DNA of 64,000 nt from NCBI GenBank assembly GCA_029379385.1, contig CM055613.1, positions 14,526,001 through 14,590,000 of the forward strand, given 5' to 3'. Origin of the DNA: Quillaja saponaria. Taxonomy: Eukaryota; Streptophyta; Magnoliopsida; Fabales; Quillajaceae. The position numbers and the translations under genes were made by a program. A model generated the notes under the pieces. The model worked only from the letters and a program-made list of their open reading frames with translations. It ran no database searches and was not told where the DNA came from. Of the stretch, positions 38,861 to 51,921 are shown piece by piece; within the stretch, counting starts at the first letter, position 1, and every line of letters starts with the position of its first letter.

Positions 38861-39749
38861 AATGAATAGTTTTGTTGGAATTATAAGTTGTATGATAATT
38901 ATCAAAACTAATAATTTTTAAAAATTATTAATTATATTAAAATGTATTATTTCAACAAATATGTATTATAATTTTGTCTATCAAATAAAAAGATAAAGTG
39001 TAATTAATTATTTTTTTCTTATTAATTACAATGAGAAATTAATTGTATTAAATTCTTATTGAGAATTGTAATTTGAGTAGATTTCTAATAGCATAATTAA
39101 TTCTTAGCTAATGTCCTTAGAGCATTGGTTAGCAAACTCCTAAAAACTAATTCACTAATTATTTTAGGGTATTGATATATAAACTACAAAAGTTGTTGGG
39201 TGTACTACAATTGAGCTAAAAGATAAAGGTTCAAACACCATCTAATTTGTATTTTTGTTTACATATAAAAATGAGATAGTACACATAGCACTACCTTTAT
39301 TTTAAATGGTATAAATCTAACAAAATCATTAATTTTAACAAAATATATTAAACTAATTAAAAAACTAAATCATAATAAATAACTTCATAATTCATAATTA
39401 AACAATCTAAAATATTAAAATTGAGTATGTAAGCACTTACCAAATACCATGAAAGGAATTGATGAAAATTTTAGTGTTAGGTTAGGGGAATGAGAAAGAG
39501 GAGAAGGAAATGGAGGCGAGAATGAGATTGTGAGAATGTAGGAACTGAGGGAGGGTTGGGGAAGAAAGAGAGCCTCAGGGAGGGATGTTCAAGTTGCACG
39601 CTCTAGGGGACAGAGGTGCATGTCGTGAGTTAGGAGACGGGAGATAGAACACGGGTGCAAAAACTAGTTCAAGACCCAGCATAAATGTCACAGTGAAACC
39701 AGTTGTTGAACACATGTTTTATGTCATTCAAAACAAGGAGTTCAATCTT
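38861..39749. other. AT-rich spacer with purine-rich block
   Basis: AT-rich to about 39450, then a GA-rich block (39480-39600). No gene or known repeat recognised. Confidence 0.4.
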
Positions 39750-39758
39750 CGATTTTAT

Positions 39759-40886
39759 GGACTTTTGGACAGAAGGGTCCAAGTCCCAAAATTTTTGTAC
39801 AAAATGGTAAATTTATTACTTTAATAACCAAAATGGGGTAAGTGCTGAAACCTGCATTTTCAAAACACGGTTTCTGGGTCCGACCTGTCATGCCATGTCA
39901 CCCACGGACCCCACAGCACACACCTCATGGGGTGCGAGTGAAAAAAAGAAGAAGATGAAACCGACTTTTGAAAAGCCGGTTTCAACACAATTTTGTCCCC
40001 CTCACAGGTGGGCCCGCAGGGGACAAAATTTTGATGGGAGCAGTGTGCTCCTGGAAAAATATTTTGTCCCCACGGTTTCTTTATTATATTTTTATACCTA
40101 CTGTTTCAACTTTAAATTTTATATACATATCTGAAACCCATTTGGAATGAGATAACTAGGTTAACTTGAAGCTTCATTTGATGGATTCAATTCAAGAATT
40201 CATGGAAAGTTGTAACTCAGAGAACACTAGTCTTACCACCAACACCTAGCAGCACCAACAACAACAACAGCTTAGCTGCCACTTCATCTTCCTCTGCTTC
40301 TCCAAGTAGCAGCCGTTACGAAAACCTAGAAACGTCGTGATTGGCATACCTTCGGTCAGTACCTCAAGAATCATCGTCCCCCACTTTCACTTTCCAGGTG
40401 CAGTGGTGCACACGTTCTTGAGTTCCTCAGGTGTTCGCTTAAATTACTGATTCATCTAAAAGCTCAAATTTTAAATTATATGGGTAATTATGCAAACTTT
40501 TATAGGTTTAATTGTTTATTTTATTGTTTGGTACCTTCATCAATTTGGAAAGACCAAAGTTTTGTCCCATGGGGGACAAAATATTTTCCCAGGAGCATAC
40601 TGCTCCCATTAAAATTTTGTCCCCCGTGGGCCTACTTGTGGGGGACAAAATTTTGTTGAAACCGGCTTTTTAAAAGTCGGTTTCATCTCTTTTTCTTTTT
40701 TTCACGCGCACCCCTGTGAGGTGTGTGCTGTGGGGTCTGTGGGTGATTTGGCATGCCAGGTCGGACCCAAAAACCGTGTTTTGAAAATACGGTTTCAGCA
40801 TTTACCCCATTTTGGCTATTAAAGTAATAAATTTACTATTTTGTACAAAAATTTTGAGACTTGGACCTTTCTGTTCCAAAAGTTCC
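39759..40886. mobile_element. MULE-like foldback element 2 with long inverted arms
   Basis: Left end GGACTTTTGGACAGAAGGGT; right end, on the other strand, GGAACTTTTGGAACAGAAAG. The arms, about 39759-40080 and 40560-40886, are inverted copies over about 320 bp. They share, for example, GGGGACAAAATTTTG and, near the ends, CAAAATGGGGTAA. The loop is about 480 bp. Flanked by a perfect 9-bp TSD CGATTTTAT (39750-39758 and 40887-40895). Its outer sequence (terminal GGACA.AAGGGTCCAA, then AAAATGGGGTAA and CGGTTTCT) is shared with element 1 at 24508-25521. No transposase. Confidence 0.88.
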
Positions 40887-40895
40887 CGATTTTAT

Positions 40896-41876
40896 ACCTT
40901 AGTTAAAAACCGGGTGTTGGAACACACCATTTTATCTTCCATGATGCAATTCTGGAAGTTCTCATCTGACGGGTATAAAATGGGAAGTAGGAAATAGAAA
41001 ATACGAAGGAAAGAGTGGGCTTGACTGATTTTGAAGTTTAAGTCTAAGCATAATACATTCTGGCCCAAGCCCAAGCCTATAAAAGAGTAGGCTTGAGCCT
41101 TGCTTAAATATGAATTTTTTATATCTAAATTTTGAAATTAAGATTGGTGAAGAAAAGTTAGAAGTTTAACTATCTTTGTTTTTATATCTAAGCAATTTCT
41201 TGCTCCTTTTTAAATATATGATATTTGGTCAATTTAAAAGAAAAGTAATTTTTTTAAAAATATTTCAATAACTTCTTATCTTTTTCTTTTTTTATTTAAA
41301 AAAATAAAAATAAAATAAATACTTTCACGCCAAATTAATTTAGCAACTCTGTTGAGGGTAGTTATAAATTACATGAGTGGCAAAAGTCAAATTTTTTTTT
41401 TCTCTTTTTGCCTTTTTTTTAGTCTTGAGGAGAGGGAAGAGGTTAGGAGAGGGGTAAATGACAATGAAATCTCTTTAGTCAGACTAGAATTTGATTTTCA
41501 GATGATTGAAACTTCTAAACTTTTTTTTTTCGCTTGAACTAATATTTGATCGGCTGTCATTCCTTTTTCTTTTTTTTTTTCCTTTTTTTTTTCTTTTTTT
41601 TTTGTTATTGACCTTTTAAAGTTCTCAAAATTTTAAAAACGTTCCTCTTGCCCAATATGAGAAAAGAGAGGGAAAAGAAGTTGAGAATCGCTTAAACAAG
41701 ATGTATGACTGATAAATTAGATCATTTTAAGCTATTCATGAAACATTTTTGACTTAAAATATAATGTTGATGCCTGTCAAAAGTTTCACTCAGATTATAA
41801 ACTAATGGACCCATATCTACTTAATTATATATGGTTTGATAAAAATGGAACAACTTTAATTATGTATGATTATGAA
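40896..41876. other. Intergenic region downstream of GDSL gene
   Basis: Includes the GDSL 3' UTR near 41700-41876 and T-rich tracts (41520-41620). No gene recognised. Confidence 0.45.
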
Positions 41877-43873
41877 CTATATTTGTGCCATCTGTTTCAC
41901 ATTAATTGGGTAACAATCAGAGGGTGGACCAGAAAAGGCCTTATTAGCAAAAAAATTTGTTTGCAGCTTGTGTTGGATGGAAGGCATCCCAGAACACATA
42001 TTGGTCTCTGTTCCTGCATGGAATAGCTAATGGCAGACAAGTTATCTGCCCTTGATTCCTTCCAATACCACAACAGCCTCTATCAGTTACAGAAAATCCT
42101 GCAGAAAAAGAAAAAAAAAAAAAAAAGATAGTTATGGTTCTTCTAAGTAATACATAGAAAAAATATTTTTTGTCCTAGGTGAAAGGAACATCCCGTTGGA
42201 CTTGGAAAAGGGTTTGCGGGAATAATACCCCCAGCAAACATGCCTACGGTTCAAATCCCGAGGTGCAGCAAATGTATAAAGTGTTTTTACCAGTTGAGCT
42301 AACAACTGATTAGCAAACAACAGATGTCTAACATTAAATTAACTTGTACCATTACTTCAGTTTTTTGCTTACCATAAGCCTTTGGTTTATTAATTATGTC
42401 AAGGAGTGCTCCATAAGTGTTGCCATACACAAATATTGCCTCTTTGTGTTCTGAATTCAGCTTATCAGCTAAAGATCTCAACCGGACATTAAACATTTCA
42501 ACCAAGTTGTTAACAAAAGACACACATTTCCCTGGTGGAGCAAGACCTGAGGCTCTTTGGTTTGGTATGCAACCAAGTGGTCCAATTCCTACCAGCAAGA
42601 ACTTCCTGAGTCCCAAACTCTGCAAAGCCTGTAGATAAGTCTAGTCATTTTCATAGCCGTCAGATTCATTTAACAGATGAGCATGTACGAAAGTCCATGA
42701 CGTTTTGGCCCTAATAATCCCTCGTCATCCTGTGTTTTTTTGTTGTGTTCTTTGAGTTCTTTTGAGAGATATGTTTTGTTATCAACTTGTCATTGTTTGT
42801 CTACCAGGTTAACAGGAAATGCTTAAATGGATCATTTTCTGCAAATTAGAGATTTTGGGAAGGAGGAATGCAAAAGGTCAATGTGACAAAGATATTAAAG
42901 ACAAAAACTAGACGGGATTAAGTGAATTTTATCATATAATGCATTAACTATCACCAAATTCCTTAAAATTGTCAATAAAATTAGATAAAAGTAATTTGTT
43001 TCTGTACCAGAATTTGTGTCGCTGTAACGTTTGATAAGAAGGTCAGCATAGGTTTTAGGGTCATAGATGTAGCTCGTAGGATACAATCCAGGCAAGAGAT
43101 AATTATTGATGTAATCATTGCTGCCAGGGATCATAAACATCAAAGATTTTGCCAAGTACTGGCTTAAATCATGCTCATTCATTTGGTTCTTCAGCTGCCT
43201 CAAAGTTGTTTCAAAATTTTGTACCTGTTGGCTTAAGCTAAAGCGACCTCCCTGTGTCATACAGTACTTGTATGTTAACAATGGGACACATTTAGAATCG
43301 AACTTGAAATCAAATTATGTAAAGATTTTACCAGGTTTTGCCCTGTTTCCTCCATGATTCCTCCAGCTGCTGAAGCATAGTTTACTCCCCTCAGAATGGT
43401 GCTGCTGCCTCTATAAGTTTCTACAAAGGGTGGAAGGTATGGAAGACCCACCAAATCCCCTGCAAAATGAATAAGCACAACACCCCGCGTTAGTCCCAAA
43501 AATTATTGGGGTGGGCTCTGGCAAGGTTGCTTCCCACCAACTCAAACCAGAGACTAGTATTTCAGAAGTTTAGCAGTTAAAATAGAAAAACAAAGTAGCA
43601 GTCAGAAACTAAGGTTATACCAAGGAAATCAACGATAGTTTTGCCATTACAAAATCTCCCTGTTGGCCCCTGATTGAAATCGATTCCATAAGGAAAATAG
43701 TTTGCTTTTGCTAAAGTGTTAAGGTAGTTATTATTTCCATTATCCACTATTGAATCACCAAACACAAACATTGCTGGAAATAATGGCTCTGGGGCTGCAC
43801 CATTTGTTGAAACAATAACCAAAATGAAGCTCCAAAATGACAAGGCAAGCACTTTCAAGCTTGATATTCCCAT
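41877..43873 (-). CDS. GDSL esterase/lipase (SGNH hydrolase), secreted
   Basis: Hydrolyses ester bonds of lipids or wall polymers in the secretory pathway/apoplast; the exact substrate cannot be read from sequence. Exons: 43621-43873, 43332-43459, 43008-43251, 42373-42628, 41877-42098. Signal peptide [20 protein letters not shown] is followed by block [15 protein letters not shown] (nucleophile Ser), [11 protein letters not shown] (block II), [12 protein letters not shown] (block III Asn), [16 protein letters not shown], then [15 protein letters not shown] and block [13 protein letters not shown] (catalytic Asp/His). The exon sum is 1103 nt, two above a multiple of 3. One extra base lies in the A/T run at 43013-43015 (restores DTILALQSLG). 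The other is in the 7-base run at 41949-41955 (restores an [18 protein letters not shown] tail to TAG at 41877). Corrected length about 366 aa, typical. Confidence 0.94.
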
Positions 43874-43926
43874 CAGTCATGGTTCGTTCTTTTTCACACC
43901 AGAAATGATGTGGTTTTATCTTCAAC

Positions 43927-43935
43927 CTTTATAGG
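43927..43935 (-). promoter_or_regulatory. Possible TATA box of GDSL gene
   Basis: CCTATAAAG on the - strand about 55-60 nt before the ATG at 43873. The position fits a short leader. Confidence 0.45.
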
Positions 43936-43939
43936 AGAA

Positions 43940-44599
43940 GTTTGGAGAACTGAAACCTCTTTTTGTTAAGTTAGATAACGGTTTAGGAGAAAGAGTCATC
44001 CTGGAAATCTTGCTTTTTTGGTTTTGCCTTTCTTTTTTCTTCTTTATCTCCCTCCTGGATTAGTGTCATGCTTAGTGACACTACCTTGTTCCTTTTTCTG
44101 GCTCTTTTTGTGGCTTTGCCCAGTCAGTTTTTGCTTTTACCTCAAACCTATCCTCTTCCACAAAACGTGTCCCTGCATACACAAATACATGAAGAAAAGA
44201 GAGTCTGCTTCTCCTTGGGTTGCTCAGTTACTACTGAACAACCAATCACTGTTTATGACAGATAAACTGAAAATGAGAATTTGTAAAAAGGAATTCTAAG
44301 ATGAGCAATAAAAAATAAAATAAAATAATAAGAAAATAAAAAGATAAAAATGGTCAGGCCATGAAGAGGAGTAATAATATTTACACAAATCACGCACAAA
44401 TTTTAAATTTGTGGTGCTCCTAGGATGATTCAAAATTTATCCAGTGTGAATAGACTGCAACAAAATGAATACCGATTGGCAGAATTGAATAGTGGTTTAT
44501 AAACACTGAACCACTTTGGAAGATGCACAGCAGCACCTGTAGGTATAATTGGAAGACATCTGAGACTTCCATCAACCCCAGCAGAAAATCACAAAGATT
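43940..44599. other. Spacer between GDSL gene and FRIGIDA remnant
   Basis: GDSL promoter region and 3' flank of the FRIGIDA-like remnant. No other gene seen. Confidence 0.4.
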
Positions 44600-47500
44600 C
44601 ACCAAGTGGATTATATGGATAGCACGGAGCCATAAGTGATGAGCAGGTAGCATGGGTGGTAAGTTGCCAGCCTTACTAACCTTGCTGCTTTGAAAGGACT
44701 CACCCTCCCATAAAGTATCAGCAAAATTATACAAATCAGAGACCATAGATGAGTGATTCGGCAAACCTACAAAAGCTTGTATAGATGATGACAGCCCATA
44801 AAATCCATTAACCCGGGCTGATGCAAGTTGCCCTCAAGACTTTGTCCAACTGATTTATCATTCAAAAATGCCGACTCCCTATTCCATGGCATCTATGAAG
44901 GGGACCATTGCATTCATCATCCTTCCAACTTCATCAGTTACCATCTCCCCATGTAGCCTAGACATTAGAAAATGACCTGCTGATATGACACCAATTCCAG
45001 TTGACATACCATGCCAACTGCTGCATGCAAACCAATCCCATTTGCTACAGTACTTCCAGTGATAACTTCAGGCAAAGACCCTGCAATAGTTCCAAATTGT
45101 ACAGTTGGTACAGCAGGATAATTATTCCAGTGGCTAGAGTCTCTTCCACCTAACATATTTACTGCCATCGAATCATATATGAGCTCCTGCCATCCACATT
45201 AGTAGCAGTCTTTTGTTCTTGCAAAACTGTAACTTTAGGTGATACCAGTATGGCAGTAACCCTTGGACGCTCTATGTCTAGACTGTTCAATTTGTTTGAA
45301 GGTTCAATTTCCTCCACTTTCCTCTTTTGAATCGTCTTATCATCCATCTTTTTCTTGGAATCACTAATATCTTTCTCCAAGTTGATTATCTTTTCTTTGA
45401 TTTTCCATCCAGGAAAAAGTTCTAGAGGATCAATCCTTCGATCATCCAAGTACTTGGCTACAGATTTCAGAGCAGCCAAGTGTTTTTCATTAGCTTCCTT
45501 CTGTGAAAAGTCACCATACAAAAGCGTTGATAATATCACAGTGAACAGCACCAAGAACAAAACAAAGTTGGAGATGACCATACCAATACCATAGCTGAGC
45601 TATGTGTTCTTTGTCTGGTTCTCTTCCAAGTGTCTTCAGACTTTTGGAGTAATGAAGTCAAAATTGTCTGAGAAGAATATTCCCCATGAAGACCAACAGC
45701 ATTTGCTTCAACCATGCTTACTTAACCATCCCCTCTATAATATCTGAGGTAGATAGAGATTAAAATGAAAAAAACACTTATCAGTTAAATATGAGAAATC
45801 AAGCATATTGACATTTCACAAAGAGCCGCATATTACAGTATCAGTTATCACAGCCAATGTTCACACGGCCCAAATAATTGAGGATGGATGCCAAAGGGAA
45901 AACATCAAAATCAAATATTATCAGTTAAAATGAGTTTTGCTAACACTCTCAAAGTCAAAAGCCAGTGCCCACCTAAAGAGATAAGTTTATGTACAAGTTT
46001 TCATGCAAGAAACAAAACAATAGTTATTGTGATAGAGAAACAGAAAGAAATAAAATTTCTAAATAAAAGGAACATTACCTTTGAAAAACAACATAAAGGA
46101 ACATACTTTTATATAATATACGAGTCTACAGAATTGCAGGCAGATGTCGACAGAAAGAGGTAAGAAGTGAAATATAGAGCAGCATTGCATATATTCCATG
46201 ACTTGGCAAAATGAATTTAAGCTTCTTTAAATATTCTAATCAATAAACAACCTGAGTTCTCTAAGGTCCTTGTACTACAAGTAACTCTTATAGAAATGAA
46301 ACCACAGTGTTGGAGTCAAATAGAACGATAATATACAGTGAACCAGAGACTAAACAGGTAAGTGACAAAATTTTGTAACATTGAAATAGCTGCAGAATCA
46401 AAAAGTACCAATATAAGCTACTTCTATTTAGTCAGCTTGGTTTAAAGTGACAACTTAAGAGGGTTTAGCATCTTAAACAGCAGTTTAGCACAAGTGACTA
46501 CCATATCAATTCTGAAGGAAATGTGACATCACCACATAGGCTATACCATAGAAGGTAGTCTTTCAAATGAAAGAGGAGTTTACACCATTTGCCACTAGAG
46601 TGCAAGAGACTGTGTGATATCATTAGCATATGATGATATGGTCCGTGTGATGTAATGTATCAACAAAGCACCATCCAATTAAAAGATAAAAGATTTGCAT
46701 TGATGTCTTTTACTACAATTCTGCCCCCCAGAAAATTACATTTGCAGATATCTTCTTTAGAAGACCAAGAGGTCCAAGATTGAAGAAATTGCATAGGGAA
46801 TTGAAAATGGAACTATTACTAAGTATTGGATTAGGATTACACCAGCGCCCACAATATTATCCCAAGTAGAACAAAAGAAACCAACAACTGGAACTCAGTC
46901 GCTTACAACAACAACAAGCCTTAGTCCCAATTGTTTGGGGTCGGCTAAGGGGAAGTAAAGAGAGAAGAAAGGCAAAGCACATTCATTCATTGCCATGTTT
47001 GTGAGTTTTCGGCAAGAGGAGGGGGATAATTTGGAATGGACATAATGCCATCTCATCCCTTAGTTGATCTTTTGTCCCCTTCCACTTGAGAAAGGCAAGG
47101 GGAGATGAAAAAGGCATTTATTACTATTTATCAACAGTATCACTTAAGTTTCCTTCCCACCAGTTAAGGGAATACTTGGAACACTCTAAGTATCCCTCCT
47201 CCTCCTTTATATGAAACATCCACACAATAAAGGGTGCAGTAACTCCCTTATCCCATCCCTCTACTCCCATTAAATATACTGCCACACCTTCTGTCCAAAC
47301 TCCCAAACACAGCGTTCAGGTAACTACTGTTGCAATGGGAAAACGATGATAAAGAAACTGATCTCTAATATCATTTCTTTAGAATTTAATTTTACTATTT
47401 TTGAAATGATAAAAGGTTGCGTAGCTGGTTTCTAAGAAGCAACCTTTAACCTGCTTCTAAAGCATCCCAATAAAGCAGAATCAACCATACAGCTTTAAAA

Positions 47501-49051
47501 AAATTAAAGCACAAGAGCTGAATTACCACTGAACACCTTAGCTGCTGTGCTGATAGTCCAATATACCAGCAAAGCAAAATGAATCTAAATCCACATATTA
47601 AAGGATAAACTACCAAGTTAGACTTAGATATTCAGTAAATAATCGGAATACACTTCAAACCGCATCGAATGTATGTAAGCACTAATTTTCATTGCTTGGG
47701 GTAACATGGAGAAGTCAGGAGGAGTTACAGTTCTTGCATTTCTAAACTTTAGGTTTTATACCCCTTGGAGGAAGAGAGGGAATGGAGGGCTAGAGTTGTT
47801 TCCTTAACCCTATAACTGACACTTGTCAATTATGATACAATGCTCTAAAAGTACTCTATTAATCAACCTATAATTGCCTAATATGTCATCTCTCAACAAA
47901 AAGATGTTACCTTTCATCATTTTATTAATGAGGTTTCCCATCTTTTTTTTGGGCAGAAAGGGTCATTTTTGAATTGAATTGGCAGCAAACCGGAAATTTT
48001 TCACAAATAAAATATAGGGGAAATTGTGATGCATCAACCATTGTACCTCTAAATGCAATGCAAACGTATAAAGTGACAACTACCTGGAATCCTCCTAATA
48101 AGAACATGAGACTGACAAAGAGCATTCAAAATTTCTCTTGAATTGCTCAAAAGAATCAAAATCCATTATGTCTTCAATTTTGAAAGCACTCGGAATTCCA
48201 AACCTCTTGCATCCTCTTCAAAAGCCTTGGAGATACCACCCTCAACAATAAGTCTTTTCCACCAGGAAATTACAGCCGAACTAGCTTCTTCTTTAAGTGA
48301 GGGGTCCATTTTATCTCAGTTTTTAACACAGCATGATAGGAGAAAACAGTCTAAAACAAAAATCGATGCTTATCTAGAAGAAACCATGGGAGATTCCTTA
48401 GTAAAGGCTTTGCTCCCTTGGAGGATAAAATCGACCAATACATTCTGAATACAAGTTTTGCTGGTTTCGGGGCACACTTGATAGCCGGTGGAACTAGTAG
48501 CCGGAGTTTCCCAGGGTCCGATAGACGTCAGACTAAATATCTACGTAGCACATAGGTGGGCTGCACATCGTTTGACATAGAGATGAACCTCTGAATCAGA
48601 CCGATAAGCATCGTTATTATCTGGCTTTGGTTTCAAATTTGAATTGGAATCGGTTCGGTTTTCTTTTGCAGCAGCCAAATTAGGTTTTAGTGCAGTGTAG
48701 CTGTAACATTGGTTTGGGGCGACTGGCGAAGGAGTGGGAGGAACTGTTGCTGCGGTCTGCATTGTGATTGTGATTGCGATGGGTTCAGCAACTTCTATAG
48801 ACCTTGTGTCAATGGATTTCTCAATGAAAACCAAATGGTTCTGCAATTCACCTGCTCTTGAAGACATGTATGGCAGCAGAGAGACTCCCAAGTTCATTTA
48901 CTGATTTCACCAATTTGGCGCTAATGACTTCAATGGTTAGCTCCAGCGACTCTGGTTTCACAAAGGTGTTTACTTCCGGTGGCTTTGGCGACGGCGTTGC
49001 CGGCAGCTACATTGATCATTGCTTGTCTTTTTCTCCCTTTATAGGCACCTG
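44600..49051 (-). pseudogene. FRI: FRIGIDA-type gene, decayed
   Basis: FRIGIDA is a nuclear scaffold that raises FLC expression and delays flowering. Readings in order on the - strand: N-terminus (LELTIEVISAKLVKSVNELG, then GELQNHLVFIEKSID in another frame), conserved domain (VPPAIKCAPKPAKLVF, QGSKAFTKESPM, DPSLKEEASSAVISWWKRLI, VEGGISKAFEEDARGL, GIPSAFKIEDI), then after a long intron LTSLLQKSEDTWKR (about 45650) and KEANEKHLAALKSVAKYLDD plus LFPGWKIKEKIINLEKD (about 45380-45510), and the C-terminal SDLYNFADTLWEGESFQ and PPMLPAHH (about 44640-44740). Damage: no usable start (ATG followed at once by TAG), stops after MVSSR and CCVKN, several single-base shifts around 48440-48870, and loss of about 8 residues between DARGL and GIPS. 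Some shifts may be sequence errors; the stops and deletion suggest a true pseudogene. Confidence 0.75.
46900..46950 (+). repeat. Dispersed plant repeat signature
   Basis: Short stretch with ACAACAACAACAAGCC, TTAGTCCCA and GGGGTCGGCTAAG, a motif seen at the end of many dispersed short repeats in plants. It lies in the long intron of the FRIGIDA remnant. Only the end motif is recognisable, so the class is uncertain. Confidence 0.4.
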
Positions 49052-51180
49052 AGCGTCCATGGAATTCATGAAGATGGAAAGCTTTTCCATTAAAAATATA
49101 GAATAGAATTTAATGAATAGCGACCTAATTGATGGGACCTTCCATGAAGATTCTAATTTTATATATTCTACTTTACTTTTTCTCTGTTTTTCATTTAAGC
49201 CCCTATTTTAATAATTCTATTAATATCTTTTCTTATTTTGTCTTTTTATTTTTTACATATTTTTATATAAAAAAATTAGGAGAAAAATTGTAGTGGGAGA
49301 GGAAACCCATTGGATATATTTCCTACCTAGGATAAATTTGAGTATAATATTTAGTATATTAATATGTGACTCCTTTTTTTTTTTATAATCAACACCCAAA
49401 CAAAAAAAAATTCTCCCTGGTTAACCTAATTTTTAATCTCCAAATAACTCAAATCTCAGTCAAACTCATTTGATCCTTGACTCCTTTGCATAATATGTTT
49501 TCAATTACACATTTATATATTTCTTATTTGTTTCTTACAAGTATCTTCACACCTTTTAGGTGTGAGCCTAATCTCATTCTAGGTTTGTAACTTTCCCTCT
49601 ACAAGTATTTTCATGTGACCCTTGACATTAAAGAAATTACTCAACTATTGAGCTCAAGTGTGTTTTATTACTTGAACCTACTTTGGGTCACATTCATATA
49701 CTTCAATACATTTATTATGTATAGTATAACCCAAATTATAGTCCTAAGCTCAAAATAATATATTTTATCATTTATCTTTAAACTTTCATCCATAAAATCA
49801 CATGTTAACTAAGAAAATATTTGTAATTTAAAATAAACTAATTTTTAATACAATTAACTTGTGTTGAATTTTAAATACTGACATGAGAAAGTGGGAAACA
49901 TGTACTATTTCTTCAAATTATTTTGTAAATAAGTTTTAATTAAATTTTTTTTTTTTATTATAAATTTATAGAGATAAATCATGTGAAAAAGGAGAAAATA
50001 AAAATAAAGGAGAGAAACTTTTGACAAAAATTTCAAAGATGGATTTGGAAAGAAGAAAAAAGTTAAGGAATCATATATAAAGAGAAAAAAAAAACTAAAA
50101 CATTTTAGTATTTGGAAAATGTGTAATATGCTTTAATTTATAAGATGAATTTTTTTTTTAAATAACTTTTTTTTTATATTTTTACTATATATGATTTACT
50201 CCCTTGTATCAAAATTATTAGATAGTCTATATTTTTCTTTTATGCTCTTTCTTCCTTACTATTATTTTTCTCCTCAACTTTTATAAAATATTAAATCATT
50301 TTTTTGTCATAATTTAAAAAAAGAATTCAATGTGAAAGAAATAACAAAGCAAAAATAAGAGTTATTAAGAAAAAAATAAAATAAAAAAAGATTTTAAGAA
50401 AAGAAATAGAAGAAAGACTTAAATGAAAAACAAAGAAAACGGTAAAGTAAAATATATAAAACTAAAATTTTCGTGGCAGGTATTGTCAATAAGTCAGCCA
50501 TAAAATAAAGCAGAAATTCTTAATCAAGGTCCCACGCGTGCACCCATCAAAAGGAGGGTGTTTACAAATCAGTTTCCCTTTGAAAGTATGAGTTTCCAAT
50601 TAAAACAGTCAACTATAAAAATAAATTTTCAAAGTAAAGTATAGAAAGTAAAAGAGTTAGTTGGTGGACAAGAATCTGTATTCTTTTTATTATTTTTTTT
50701 TTGAATTTGTTAACAAGGTGGAAAGTAAAATTTTGATAATTTTTTTAGACTAGACATATATAGTATATTTTTTAATTTGATCAAATATATAATTAGTCGT
50801 GACAAATACATGTCACTGCTAAATTTTCCAAAAATTATAATTTATTTATAATATTAAGACATAATTGTGTTTTCTCCTATTACCATACTTTGTAGGAAGA
50901 GATTAGGAAAGAATCATCTGAATTAATTAAGATTAAGCAACCTCCCTTTCCCCTCTCCCTTCCAAATCTCCATAGTTAATTTTTCGGCCATCAGTTTTAT
51001 TTTATTTTTTGTGGTAGCCTCTTAATTTATTACTGTTTTTCAATATATTTATTTAATAAATTACTAAACTATACCCTCTCTTTTTTTGGTAGACATAGTG
51101 TGATGTGATAGTTGTATTTTAGATTTTTCTGAAAATCTTGAAGTTTCTATCTATCTCTTCATGGAAGTTACATTTTTCCT

Positions 51181-51214
<34 letters not shown>

Positions 51215-51921
51215 GTAGTTCTGCATCTAATCTAACACATGGACTAAGATATTTATATTGACAAACACATGAGAATCTTCACTTATCAAGATATAACTTA
51301 AGAAAGCATTAAAGATATCACTTAGGTATATTTTTAGAGTCGAGCTATCACTAGAATTTTGTTAATAGTCAAATAATTCAAGTGTATACTGTATTGTTAG
51401 TTTTAAGATTTAAAATTTTCTTGTAAGCGTCGTTTAGCTTCTATAATGATAAAGTGTTTATTTTCATTAAAAGAAGAGGGAGATTAGAAAAAATACTCAT
51501 CGATTGAGTAATAATGTTTAATACTAGGATATTTCGATAAAATGTCTGAACTTTTCCTTTTCATTTATCCCATGTACAATGACCTAAAAAACAACTGTTA
51601 AGAATGAACTTTCTAATTTAAATAGTTACCCTTCTTCCAATTGGGAGATTTTCCCATAGGGCAACAAAAAAAATCTTCAGCCTAACCTCTTGAGCATTTT
51701 GCCAAAGACAATATATGGTAAACTGAGGACAACTAAACTTATCTTCATGGTTTAAAGTTAATGTCACTGTTTTTGCTGTTGATAATACTTATCAATTTCA
51801 ATGATTCCAAATAGTACAAAGAATAGCTTGAATGCTCAATTTATTTACATTTGAATCAATTACCTATGGTACAAATGAAACTTAACACAAATACACCTAT
51901 AAGATGACAATATGTGACTGT
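49052..51921. other. AT-rich intergenic region
   Basis: Low-complexity AT-rich sequence with long poly-A/T tracts. No open frame of note and no repeat that I could classify. 51600-51921 is probably ClpD 3' UTR. Confidence 0.5.
51180..51212 (+). repeat. Poly-T tract
   Basis: About 30 consecutive T in intergenic DNA. Confidence 0.9.

Noticed and set aside
42240..42320. tRNA or SINE-like box motifs in GDSL intron 4
   Set aside because: A GGTTCAAATCCCG B-box-like sequence and an A-box-like sequence are present but on opposite strands, so no tRNA gene or pol III promoter is supported.
48143..48448. 101-codon + strand ORF
   Set aside because: It is the antisense shadow of the FRIGIDA core domain read on the - strand.
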